Source: Planctomycetota bacterium (GTDB lineage: Bacteria > Planctomycetota > SZUA-567). Taken from it: a stretch of 11,926 nucleotides of DNA. The stretch covers positions 1-11,926 of the forward strand of contig JAJBTL010000058.1 in NCBI GenBank assembly GCA_020860865.1, in the 5' to 3' direction. A program made the position numbers and the translations under genes. Positions within the stretch are counted from its first letter, which is position 1; each line of letters starts with the position of its first letter. The notes beneath the pieces are model-generated. The model was not told where the DNA came from and made no database searches. It saw nothing but the letters and a program-made list of their open reading frames with translations. Shown piece by piece: positions 1 through 5,562 of the stretch.

Positions 1-44
1 TGCATCATCTTTTTGAACGCGCTGAATGTTTTTCTTGTGAACAT
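1..44 (-). CDS. Start of a gene cut by the window edge, possibly PTS EIIC(B) permease
   Basis: Only 14 codons are visible, reading MFTRKTFSAFKKMM and running off the left edge. The ATG has a good ribosome binding site, GAGGA, five bases upstream (50-54). It begins 49 bases after the stop of the EIIA-HPr-EI gene on the same strand, so it is probably the last gene of the PTS operon. A short basic and aromatic N-terminus of this kind resembles the start of glucose/N-acetylglucosamine EIIC permeases, whose first residues form an amphipathic stretch before the first membrane helix. The upstream fusion lacks EIIB and EIIC, so a membrane EIICB is what the pathway needs next. The start is fairly secure; the product is inferred from context and a weak resemblance. 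Confidence 0.45.
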   Translation of the reverse strand, partial: MFTRKTFSAFKKMM

Positions 45-93
45 GGTCGTCCTCGTCGCAGTTTTATTTACAGGGAAATAGAAGTCGTTTTTT

Positions 94-2628
94 TTATTGA
101 AAGTTTTTCAGTCTTTCCCGCACTTCTTCGGCGGTGAGCAGGCCGAGAAGTTCAGCCGCCAGCTCGCGGCAGGCCGTCAGCCGCTGCCGGCGAATCGCCG
201 CCTTGATGGTGGGGACGACCGGCACGGAGACGGAAAATTCGTCCACCCCGAGGCCGAGAAGCACCGGCACCGCCGCCACCTCGGACGCCAAACCGCCGCA
301 GACCCCGACCCATTTGCCGTGCTTGTGCGCGCCTTCCACTGTTCTCGCGATAAGGGCGAGGACGGCGGGATGGAGTGAATCCGCCATCGCGGCCAAACGC
401 GGATTGCCGCGGTCGACGGCGAGGGCGTATTGGGTCAGGTCGTTGGTGCCGATGGAGAAGAAGTCCACTTCGCGGGCGATGTTCTCCGCGAGCATCGCGG
501 TCGACGGCACTTCGACCATGATGCCGATGCGGATGTCGGCCTCTATTCCGGCCGCTTCCTTCTCCCGAAGGACTATCGCCTTGGCGGCGCGGAACTCCTG
601 GATAGTTGAAACCATCGGGAACATGATGTGGAGCCGGGTAAAGGGCGCGGCGGCCAAAATCGCCCGTATTTGGCTGGTCAGGAGGGTTTTGTCCACCATT
701 TCCAACCGTATTCCCCTGATGCCGAGGAACGGGTTTTCCTCCTTCGGAAGCGGCAGGTAGGCGAGGGGTTTGTCGCCGCCGACGTCCAGGGTCCGGACCA
801 CCAGGTCGCGGTCGGGTCCGACCGTCTTGGCAATCGCCGTGTAGACGGCGGCCTGCTCGTCGCTTGTGGGAGCGTCGGCCCGTTGGAGAAAAAGAAATTC
901 CGACCGGAGCAGGCCGACGCCTTCGCCGTCATTTTCCGCCACTTCCTCGGCCTCGGCCAGGCCGCCGATGTTGGCGACGACCTTGACCGTGTGGCCGTCC
1001 TCGGTGGTGGCCGGTTTATGGCTGTCGGCGAGATCGCTTTTTCTCCGTAAGGACAGCGCCGCCTGCGCCTCTTCGGCGAAGGCCAGTTGTTCCGGGGACG
1101 GGTTCAAGCGGATGCGGCCCTGTTCGCCGTCCAGGATGACGGTGGTGTTGTTCGCGATGGCGAGCGCCCGCTCCTCCACCGCCGCCACCGCCGGGATGCC
1201 GAGGGAGCGGGCGAGGATGGCGACGTGGGAGGTGGCGCTGCCGCTGGTGGTGGCAAAGCCGAGAACCTTGGTTTTATCCAGCCCGGCCGTGTCGGACGGG
1301 GTGAGGTTTTCGGCGATGAAAATCACGTTGGCCGGGATGTCCGGGGTGGCGACGGCGGTGCCGGACAAGTGGCCGAGGACGCGGCGGCCGACGTCCCGGA
1401 TGTCGTTGGCCCGGCCGGCTAATAGTTCGTTGCCGAGTCCGGCCAGCATATCGGCCTGTTGCGTATAGGCTTTTTTCCAGGCGAAGGCGGCGCTGTCGCC
1501 GGCGGCGATGTTCTTGACCGCGCTTTCGAGAAGTTCCGGATCCTCCAGTAGTTCGCGGTGGGCGGCGAAAATTGCGGCCTTGGGGCCGTAGGTGCGGGTC
1601 CGGAGTTCGTTCTGGAGTTCCACCAGTTCCCGGCCGCTTTTTTCCAACGCGGCGAGGAGGGCCGCCTGTTCTACTTCGCTTCCCCGGCCTTTTTCTTCCA
1701 CCACGATTTCTTCGTGGCGGAGCTGGAACACCGCGCCCGCCACCACGCCGGGCGAGGCGGCAACGCCGTTCACCACATTCGGATCCATCGACGCGGCCTG
1801 GATGCGCTCCGTTATGGGCGCGGCCGCCTCGCTTTCCTCGCCCGCCAGATCCTCGCCAAGACCGGACGCGATGAGGGCGGACAGCGTCGCGACAGCCGCC
1901 TCGGCGTCGGCGCCGCTGGCGGTGAGGGTGACTGTATCGCCTTTTTCGACTTCGAGGCCCATGATGCTGACAATGCTTCTCGCGTTGACGCTTTTCCCTC
2001 GTTTGACCAGCCTGACGTCGGCGGAAAACTGTTTGGCGGAATTGGCCAGAACCGCCGCCGGCCTGGCGTGGAGCCCGGCCGGATTGACAATGTCAATCGG
2101 GTCCGATTCGACAGTGGCGGCGGCAGGGCCGGGAGCGGCAGCGGCACCGCCGTCGCCCGCTTCGTCGTCCTCCGACCTCGCTTCGAGAACGATATCCTTC
2201 CCCTGCGCCACATAGCCGCCTTCCACCGGTTTGGCCGCCACCGAACCGGTGGTAATTACAACCATGGTCACCAGGCTGGCAGCGTTATGGGCCAGGTAGT
2301 CGGCGTCGAAGTCTATGAGCGGATCGCCGGCCGCGACCGTGTCGCCCTCCTTGACCAGGGCGGTGAATCCCTTGCCGTCCAGGAGCACCGTCTCGAGGCC
2401 GATATGCATCAGGATTTCGACGCCGTTGTCGCTGGTGATGGTGACGGCGTGGGCGGATTTCGGCATCTGGGTGACGGTGCCGGCACAGGGAGCGCGGAGC
2501 GTTTCCTCCATCGGATCAATGGCGATGCCGTCGCCAAGCATCTTTTCGGCAAACACCGGGTCCGGCACCTCCTCGATCCTCATGAACATTCCGGACAGCG
2601 GCGCGACCAGGGTGACATTCGTGTTCAT
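94..2628 (-). CDS. PTS triple fusion EIIA(Glc)-HPr-enzyme I (NagF-like domain order)
   Basis: This cytoplasmic protein of 844 residues carries phosphate from phosphoenolpyruvate through EI, HPr and EIIA to a membrane EIIBC permease during sugar uptake. Three domains are visible in order. EIIA of the glucose family spans about 1-150, with the phospho-acceptor H75 in LMHIGLET and its partner H60. An Ala/Pro/Gly/Glu linker follows. HPr spans about 177-262, with H187 in NPAGLHARPA and a serine, S218, at the regulatory Ser46 position. EI spans about 284-844, with H468 in SATSHVAILARS, the PEP-binding segments RSEFLFL, DVGGDKPL and SIGTNDLTQY, and the catalytic C777 in GVCGGLASE. No key residue is missing. 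The chosen ATG has GGAGAGGG six bases upstream (2635-2642). Pseudomonas NagF, of the N-acetylglucosamine PTS, has the same domain order, so that sugar or glucose is the likeliest substrate; this is inference. The leader holds a RAT and terminator, so expression should depend on the antiterminator encoded just upstream. Confidence 0.95.
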   Translation of the reverse strand: MNTNVTLVAPLSGMFMRIEEVPDPVFAEKMLGDGIAIDPMEETLRAPCAGTVTQMPKSAHAVTITSDNGVEILMHIGLETVLLDGKGFTALVKEGDTVAAGDPLIDFDADYLAHNAASLVTMVVITTGSVAAKPVEGGYVAQGKDIVLEARSEDDEAGDGGAAAAPGPAAATVESDPIDIVNPAGLHARPAAVLANSAKQFSADVRLVKRGKSVNARSIVSIMGLEVEKGDTVTLTASGADAEAAVATLSALIASGLGEDLAGEESEAAAPITERIQAASMDPNVVNGVAASPGVVAGAVFQLRHEEIVVEEKGRGSEVEQAALLAALEKSGRELVELQNELRTRTYGPKAAIFAAHRELLEDPELLESAVKNIAAGDSAAFAWKKAYTQQADMLAGLGNELLAGRANDIRDVGRRVLGHLSGTAVATPDIPANVIFIAENLTPSDTAGLDKTKVLGFATTSGSATSHVAILARSLGIPAVAAVEERALAIANNTTVILDGEQGRIRLNPSPEQLAFAEEAQAALSLRRKSDLADSHKPATTEDGHTVKVVANIGGLAEAEEVAENDGEGVGLLRSEFLFLQRADAPTSDEQAAVYTAIAKTVGPDRDLVVRTLDVGGDKPLAYLPLPKEENPFLGIRGIRLEMVDKTLLTSQIRAILAAAPFTRLHIMFPMVSTIQEFRAAKAIVLREKEAAGIEADIRIGIMVEVPSTAMLAENIAREVDFFSIGTNDLTQYALAVDRGNPRLAAMADSLHPAVLALIARTVEGAHKHGKWVGVCGGLASEVAAVPVLLGLGVDEFSVSVPVVPTIKAAIRRQRLTACRELAAELLGLLTAEEVRERLKNFQ

Positions 2629-2715
2629 CCTAAACCCTCTCCAATTCTCAAAAACGCCTTACTGACAACCGACTCACCGGTAAAATCGACCTGTGTACAA
2701 AACCCCCGGGAAACG

Positions 2716-2770
2716 AAAAAAAACCGGACTTCGGCAGAACGTCCGCGTGGACATTCCGCCGTAGTCCGGG
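2716..2770 (-). terminator. Intrinsic terminator in the EIIA-HPr-EI leader, overlapping the RAT
   Basis: Read on the minus strand, arm CCGGACT (2769-2763) pairs with AGTCCGG (2730-2724). After one A/A mismatch the stem continues through CGGC/GCCG, GAA/TTC and GTCC/GGAC, with two G-U wobbles, to a four-base loop. Eight T follow at 2723-2716. It lies about 90 bases before the fusion gene's ATG and has no gene of its own to end, so it acts as an attenuator. Its 5' edge shares the AAAACC end of the RAT, the usual mutually exclusive arrangement. Confidence 0.9.
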
Positions 2771-2798
2771 TTTTGCCTGCGAATGCAGTAACAAGCCC
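2768..2798 (-). promoter_or_regulatory. Ribonucleic antiterminator (RAT) of LicT/BglG/SacY type
   Basis: On the minus strand the leader reads TTGTTACTGC, a four-base loop, then GCAGGCAAAACC. This fits the RAT consensus recalled for bgl, lic and sac targets. CTGC/GCAG forms the upper stem, and GG and CC at the ends close the lower one. A bound antiterminator dimer would stabilise this hairpin and block the overlapping terminator. The gene for such a protein ends 38 bases upstream. No second RAT was seen ahead of the regulator gene itself. Confidence 0.92.
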
Positions 2799-2835
2799 GT
2801 GTACAGCTAGGGGTTTTAATTTATGCTACTTTCCT

Positions 2836-3672
2836 TCAGCCCTCCTTTGGGGCGGTCACTCTCCTGATATGCACGGCCAAGAACGCCTTGTTGTCGTCGG
2901 AAATGCGGACGCCGTGTCGCGATGCTATCGAGTCGGCTATCACTTCCGCGCAGGCATATTCGTTCGAATACTTGTCGCGAATCAGCGTGCCCAGTTCAAA
3001 CTCGTCTTTTCTCGGCTCGCCCTGCCTGAAGACCCGTTGCCCGAGGTAGCGCAAATGGGTGGTGAAACGGCGGTAACTCAGTGAGTCCGTATCAAACTCG
3101 GTCTGGAAAAACTGTTCAACAAGCGCCAGGGCGTCCCGGATGAGATGGGTGATATCCGGGATGTTCCGCATCGAGGTATCGAGTTCGGCATTGACGAGGT
3201 GTAACGCGATGAACCCGGCCTCGTCCTCGCCCAGCTCAACCTTCAGGCGACTGTTAATTATCTCAACCGCTTTTTTGCCGGCCTGGAATTCCGGTCCGTA
3301 AAAGTTCCGGATTTCCCAGAGCATGGCGTTACTGACGAAAATGCCCTGCTGGTACCGCTCAATAGCGAAGCTGACGTGGTCGGTCAGGGTCAGATAGACA
3401 TTTTCGGAAAGCCGCTTGCCTATCATTTCCTTGGCCATGGCGATAATCTCGTCCGAGAGCTGCAGGTGTTCGAACGGGATATCTTCCAGAAGCTGGCGAA
3501 ACCGCTCCTTGTTCTTCTGGCCGAGCGAGAAGACTTTTTCCACCTTCGCCGGAAGGATGACATCCCCCGGCTTGGCCTGAAAGCCGACACCGCGTCCCAT
3601 GACAACGACTTCCTGACCTTTATCAGTCCGGGCGCCGACCACGTTGTTGTTAAAAATCTGGTTAATACGCAT
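2836..3672 (-). CDS. licT: LicT/BglG-family transcriptional antiterminator
   Basis: This 278-residue RNA-binding regulator has the normal family length. The co-antiterminator (CAT) RNA-binding domain covers about 1-55 (MRINQIFNNN, then GRGVGF). PRD1 covers about 65-170 and PRD2 about 171-278. All four regulatory histidines of the family are present: H99 in LTDHVSFAIER, H158 in AGFIALHLVNAE, H206 in RFTTHLRYLGQR and H268 in AVHIRRV. Family knowledge: HPr phosphorylation of PRD2 activates the protein, and phosphorylation of PRD1 through the cognate EII inactivates it when the sugar is absent. The start fits the conserved N-terminus, although only a weak, distant GGAG precedes it. A promoter lies about 110 bases upstream, and the RAT target lies just after the stop, ahead of the EIIA-HPr-EI gene. 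The likely regulon is therefore the adjacent PTS operon. GlcT is an alternative family name, but the RAT is of the LicT/Bgl type. Confidence 0.93.
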   Translation of the reverse strand: MRINQIFNNNVVGARTDKGQEVVVMGRGVGFQAKPGDVILPAKVEKVFSLGQKNKERFRQLLEDIPFEHLQLSDEIIAMAKEMIGKRLSENVYLTLTDHVSFAIERYQQGIFVSNAMLWEIRNFYGPEFQAGKKAVEIINSRLKVELGEDEAGFIALHLVNAELDTSMRNIPDITHLIRDALALVEQFFQTEFDTDSLSYRRFTTHLRYLGQRVFRQGEPRKDEFELGTLIRDKYSNEYACAEVIADSIASRHGVRISDDNKAFLAVHIRRVTAPKEG

Positions 3673-3783
3673 CGTGATGTCGGGCGACTCCGGTACGTCA
3701 GGTCCGCTGAGAGAGAATGGCCGTTATGGCAGTGATGAAAGCATGTGAAAGGGGGTGCGCCACAGCGCATGCGGTATTCTTGT

Positions 3784-3811
3784 ACTATAACCCGGCGAAG
3801 CTGATTGTCAA
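3784..3811 (-). promoter_or_regulatory. Sigma70-like promoter for the antiterminator/PTS operon
   Basis: On the minus strand a perfect -35 TTGACA (3811-3806) is followed after 16 bases by -10 TATAGT (3789-3784). The predicted start near 3777 gives a leader of about 105 bases to the antiterminator ATG. A small hairpin, TGCGC/GCGCA (3756-3769), lies at the start of that transcript. I saw no separate promoter between the antiterminator gene and the RAT, so this one probably serves the whole operon. Confidence 0.75.
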
Positions 3812-3859
3812 GTTCAATCCGGCGGAAAATTTTGGTATGCCGTTTAGCCACATTTCCCT

Positions 3860-3898
3860 GTATATATACCACGGACTCGGCGGGGTGGGTATACATAC
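3860..3898. repeat. Imperfect inverted repeat, first of three
   Basis: The arms at 3860-3872 and 3885-3898 pair over 13 bp with one mismatch and one bulged G around a 12-base loop. Two shorter palindromic pieces are embedded, GTATATATAC on the left and GGTATACATACC on the right. It lies about 50-90 bases upstream of the antiterminator -35 box. It could be a regulator site or part of a structured transcript; the sequence does not decide. Confidence 0.55.
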
Positions 3899-3904
3899 CA
3901 ATGC

Positions 3905-3947
3905 GGCGCGGAAGAATTTTTTAGAATTTCTCAAAATTCTCCGCGCC
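3905..3947. repeat. Long near-perfect inverted repeat, second of three
   Basis: Arms GGCGCGG plus AGAATTTT (3905-3920, one bulged A at 3912) pair with AAAATTCT plus CCGCGCC (3933-3947). That makes 15 bp around a 12-base loop. AGAATTT also recurs inside the loop, so alternative pairings exist. No T-run follows on either strand, so it is not an ordinary intrinsic terminator. Confidence 0.7.
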
Positions 3948-3962
3948 AGACGGAAAAATCTG

Positions 3963-4020
3963 TATCGCCATGACAAAAAACCGCAACAGAAACACGTCCC
4001 TGACGATTGTTATGGCGGTA
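3963..4020. repeat. Imperfect inverted repeat with long loop, third of three
   Basis: Arms 3963-3976 and 4007-4020 pair over 14 positions, two of them G-U wobbles, around a loop of 30 bases. A T-rich stretch (4021-4031) follows on the plus strand. The loop is long for a terminator and no gene upstream on that strand would need one, so its role is open. Confidence 0.4.
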
Positions 4021-4156
4021 TTTTATTTTCTTCGAACAAACTCGAATTAATTGTGCGCGGGTTATTTTACGGTCCTATGAAAACAATCGACAAGCCGATG
4101 AAAAAGACCAGCAGAGCACCTCTTTGCATAAAACCGGAGAAAATGGGAAATTTATG

Positions 4157-4184
4157 TTGCATAGCAATATTATTGTGTTATAAT
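4157..4184 (+). promoter_or_regulatory. Extended -10 sigma70-like promoter of the sugar ABC operon
   Basis: A -35-like TTGCAT (4157-4162) and a perfect TATAAT (4179-4184) are 16 bases apart. The TG one base before the -10 makes an extended -10 element. The expected start is near 4191, leaving a leader of about 190 bases before the binding-protein ATG. No better promoter was found closer to the gene. Confidence 0.8.
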
Positions 4185-4207
4185 CCTGTAATGACAGGAT
4201 TATAACA
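4176..4207. promoter_or_regulatory. Perfect 14+14 bp palindromic operator over the transcription start
   Basis: Arms TGTTATAATCCTGT (4176-4189) and ACAGGATTATAACA (4194-4207) are exact reverse complements around a 4-base spacer. The left arm contains the -10 box and the centre falls on the predicted start site, a position where a bound protein would exclude RNA polymerase. A homodimeric repressor responding to the transported sugar is the natural reading. No such regulator gene is in the window, and I cannot name the family from the site alone. Confidence 0.8.
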
Positions 4208-4383
4208 GAATTGCTGCGCGCCTTTACGCACTCTGCCCGTTCACTCTCCTCTCGCCGCGCGAACAAACGACTCCAGCCACGACTTGACCGGCATCGCCGT
4301 TTCACGACAGCGCCGCACAGCCATCCGGCCTCGGCGGCCTGGTATATTCGCGTCCAGCATGGACCACTTCTTGGAGGGTTGAT

Positions 4384-5313
4384 ATGAGGCTCCGTCTTTT
4401 GCTCGTTGCCGCGCTGCTTGGCATCACCTGCTTCGCCCCATCCTTCGCCGGCGAGGGAAAAATCAAGATCGGCATCGCCACCATGTTCCCCCATCCCTAC
4501 TGGGATGTCATGACGAACGGCGTCAGGGAGGCAATGGGCGACCGGTACGACGTAATCGAACTGGTCTCCAACTACAATTCGGAAGAACAGGTCAACCAGG
4601 TGGACGACCTTATCGCGCAGGGCGTCAAGGGAATCTTTATCGAGCCGTTCGACGGCACCGCCATAAAAACCGCCCTGGAAGCCTGCAAGACCGCCAACAT
4701 TCCGGTCGTCATCCTCGATGCCCCGCCCGTCGACACCGACCTCGTCACCGCCATGGTCACCACCGACAACCATGCCTGCGGCGTCGTGTGCGCGAAGGAC
4801 CTGATCGAGAGGATGGCAGGGAAGGACTGTAACGTCGTCATCCTTGGCCAGCCGGGCGTCGAATCCGGCCGCCTTCGCCAGACCGGCTTCGCCGACACCC
4901 TGAAGGACGTACCCAACTTCCGCGTCATCGCCGATCAGGACTACGGCGGACAACAGGACAAGGCCACGAACATTATGGAAAACATCGTCCAGGCCAATGC
5001 CAAAATAGACGCCGTCTTCGCCATCAATGAAAACGGCATTTTCGCCGCCATCGCCGTGCTTGAAGGCGAGAACCGTCTGTCCGGAACCTGCCTCTATTCC
5101 GTCAACGGCGCGTCGGCGGAAATAGATATGATTCGCATGGGCAAACAGACCGGTACCGCCGCGCAACTTCCCCACCAGATGGGCTACCAGGGCGGCGAAG
5201 TCATGCTGGAGATTCTCGAGAAAGGCGAGCCCGGCACCTTCCAGGTCCTTATCGAGCCACTCCTGGTGACCGCCGACAACGGCAATCTTCAGAAATACGA
5301 ACCGGCCTATTAA
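4384..5313 (+). CDS. Periplasmic sugar-binding protein of a CUT2 ABC transporter (RbsB-like)
   Basis: This 309-residue periplasmic protein captures a sugar and delivers it to the membrane permease encoded downstream. A Sec signal peptide is visible: MRLR, a hydrophobic stretch, and probable cleavage after SFA at residue 22. The mature part is a type I periplasmic-binding fold. The usual ligand contacts lie at HPYW 37-40, D112 in ILDAPP, GRLRQTGF 162-169, NEN 215-217, N241 and AQLPHQMG 260-267. Compared with E. coli RbsB from memory, the Arg after the hinge Asp is Ala here (A113) and the second-lobe Asp is Asn (N241). The ligand may therefore not be ribose. The start is fixed by GGAGGG five bases before the ATG. 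It is the first gene of the operon, controlled by the palindrome-covered promoter, and is separated from the ATPase gene by a MITE-like insert. The family is certain; the ligand is unknown. Confidence 0.93.
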   Translation: MRLRLLLVAALLGITCFAPSFAGEGKIKIGIATMFPHPYWDVMTNGVREAMGDRYDVIELVSNYNSEEQVNQVDDLIAQGVKGIFIEPFDGTAIKTALEACKTANIPVVILDAPPVDTDLVTAMVTTDNHACGVVCAKDLIERMAGKDCNVVILGQPGVESGRLRQTGFADTLKDVPNFRVIADQDYGGQQDKATNIMENIVQANAKIDAVFAINENGIFAAIAVLEGENRLSGTCLYSVNGASAEIDMIRMGKQTGTAAQLPHQMGYQGGEVMLEILEKGEPGTFQVLIEPLLVTADNGNLQKYEPAY

Positions 5314-5330
5314 AGAAGTTCCATTATTGC

Positions 5331-5482
5331 TAGAAGCTGTTTCATAACTGGTATCGTCAGTCGGAGACGAGGAAAAGCCGGCGGCAGGCTTTTTTCCGCC
5401 CGGTGTTTTGGGGCGGGAAAAACGTCGAGAGCCGGATTTGACGAAGTATACGGCGACGAGACCGGTTATGAAACAGCTTCTA
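5331..5482. mobile_element. MITE-like element, 152 bp, TA-flanked, with terminal inverted repeats
   Basis: The ends 5331-5352 and 5461-5482 are inverted repeats matching at 21 of 22 positions, with shared core GAAGCTGTTTCATAAC just inside a TA at each end. The match extends to about 28 bp with one further mismatch. TA at both ends suggests a TA target duplication, as made by IS630/Tc1-mariner type transposases. The interior has no coding capacity but contains two hairpins. It fills most of the gap between the binding-protein stop (5313) and the ATPase start (5563). The terminal repeats are plain in the sequence; mobility is inferred, as only one copy is visible. Confidence 0.7.
5373..5422 (+). 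terminator. Two competing hairpins inside the MITE-like element, possible attenuator
   Basis: Hairpin A pairs AAAAGCC (5373-5379) with GGCTTTT (5387-5393) around a 7-base loop and ends in six T (5390-5395), a weak terminator form. Hairpin B pairs TTTTTTCCGCCC (5390-5401) with GGGCGGGAAAAA (5411-5422) over 12 bp with one G-U. Both use the same T-run, so they exclude one another. A could lower readthrough into the ATPase gene and B could relieve it. This is a reading of the structure only. Confidence 0.4.
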
Positions 5483-5562
5483 AAACCACCTTTTGCCTTC
5501 GAACATGGACGGTGTGGGCTACCATGCCTTTCACACCTAACGAAGTCATGGAAGGACGCACG

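Larger units (their letters stand above)
3673..4383. other. Gene-free divergent control region between PTS and ABC operons
   Basis: No convincing gene lies in these 711 bases. The part from about 3780 to 4210 is much richer in A and T than the flanking genes. It contains the minus-strand promoter for the antiterminator gene, three successive imperfect inverted repeats, and the plus-strand promoter with palindromic operator for the ABC operon. From about 4192 to 4383 runs a leader of roughly 190 bases ahead of the binding-protein gene. In that leader I recognise no riboswitch, T-box or terminator. The binding-protein ribosome binding site GGAGGG is at 4373-4378. Confidence 0.75.

Noticed and set aside
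1558..3084. A 508-codon plus-strand open frame opposite the PTS genes
   Set aside because: It is antisense to two well-supported genes and spans the RAT and terminator. Its composition is the His/Gly/Arg-rich kind that GC-rich reverse frames give.
3717..4205. A plus-strand open frame of 162 codons in the divergent region
   Set aside because: It runs across the antiterminator promoter, three inverted repeats and the ABC promoter, lacks a convincing ribosome binding site and resembles no family I know.
4075..5175. A 366-codon minus-strand open frame opposite the binding-protein gene
   Set aside because: It is antisense to a clear family member and crosses the operator and promoter. Composition is that of a shadow frame.
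5436..5482. A promoter carried by the right end of the MITE-like element, driving the ATPase gene
   Set aside because: TTGACG at 5438-5443 has only TTATGA 22 bases later, which is too far, and no better -10 is present.
5512..5562. A GTG start adding 17 residues to the ATPase
   Set aside because: The extension is not conserved in the family and lacks a ribosome binding site, whereas the ATG at 5563 has GAAGGA six bases upstream and gives the usual length.
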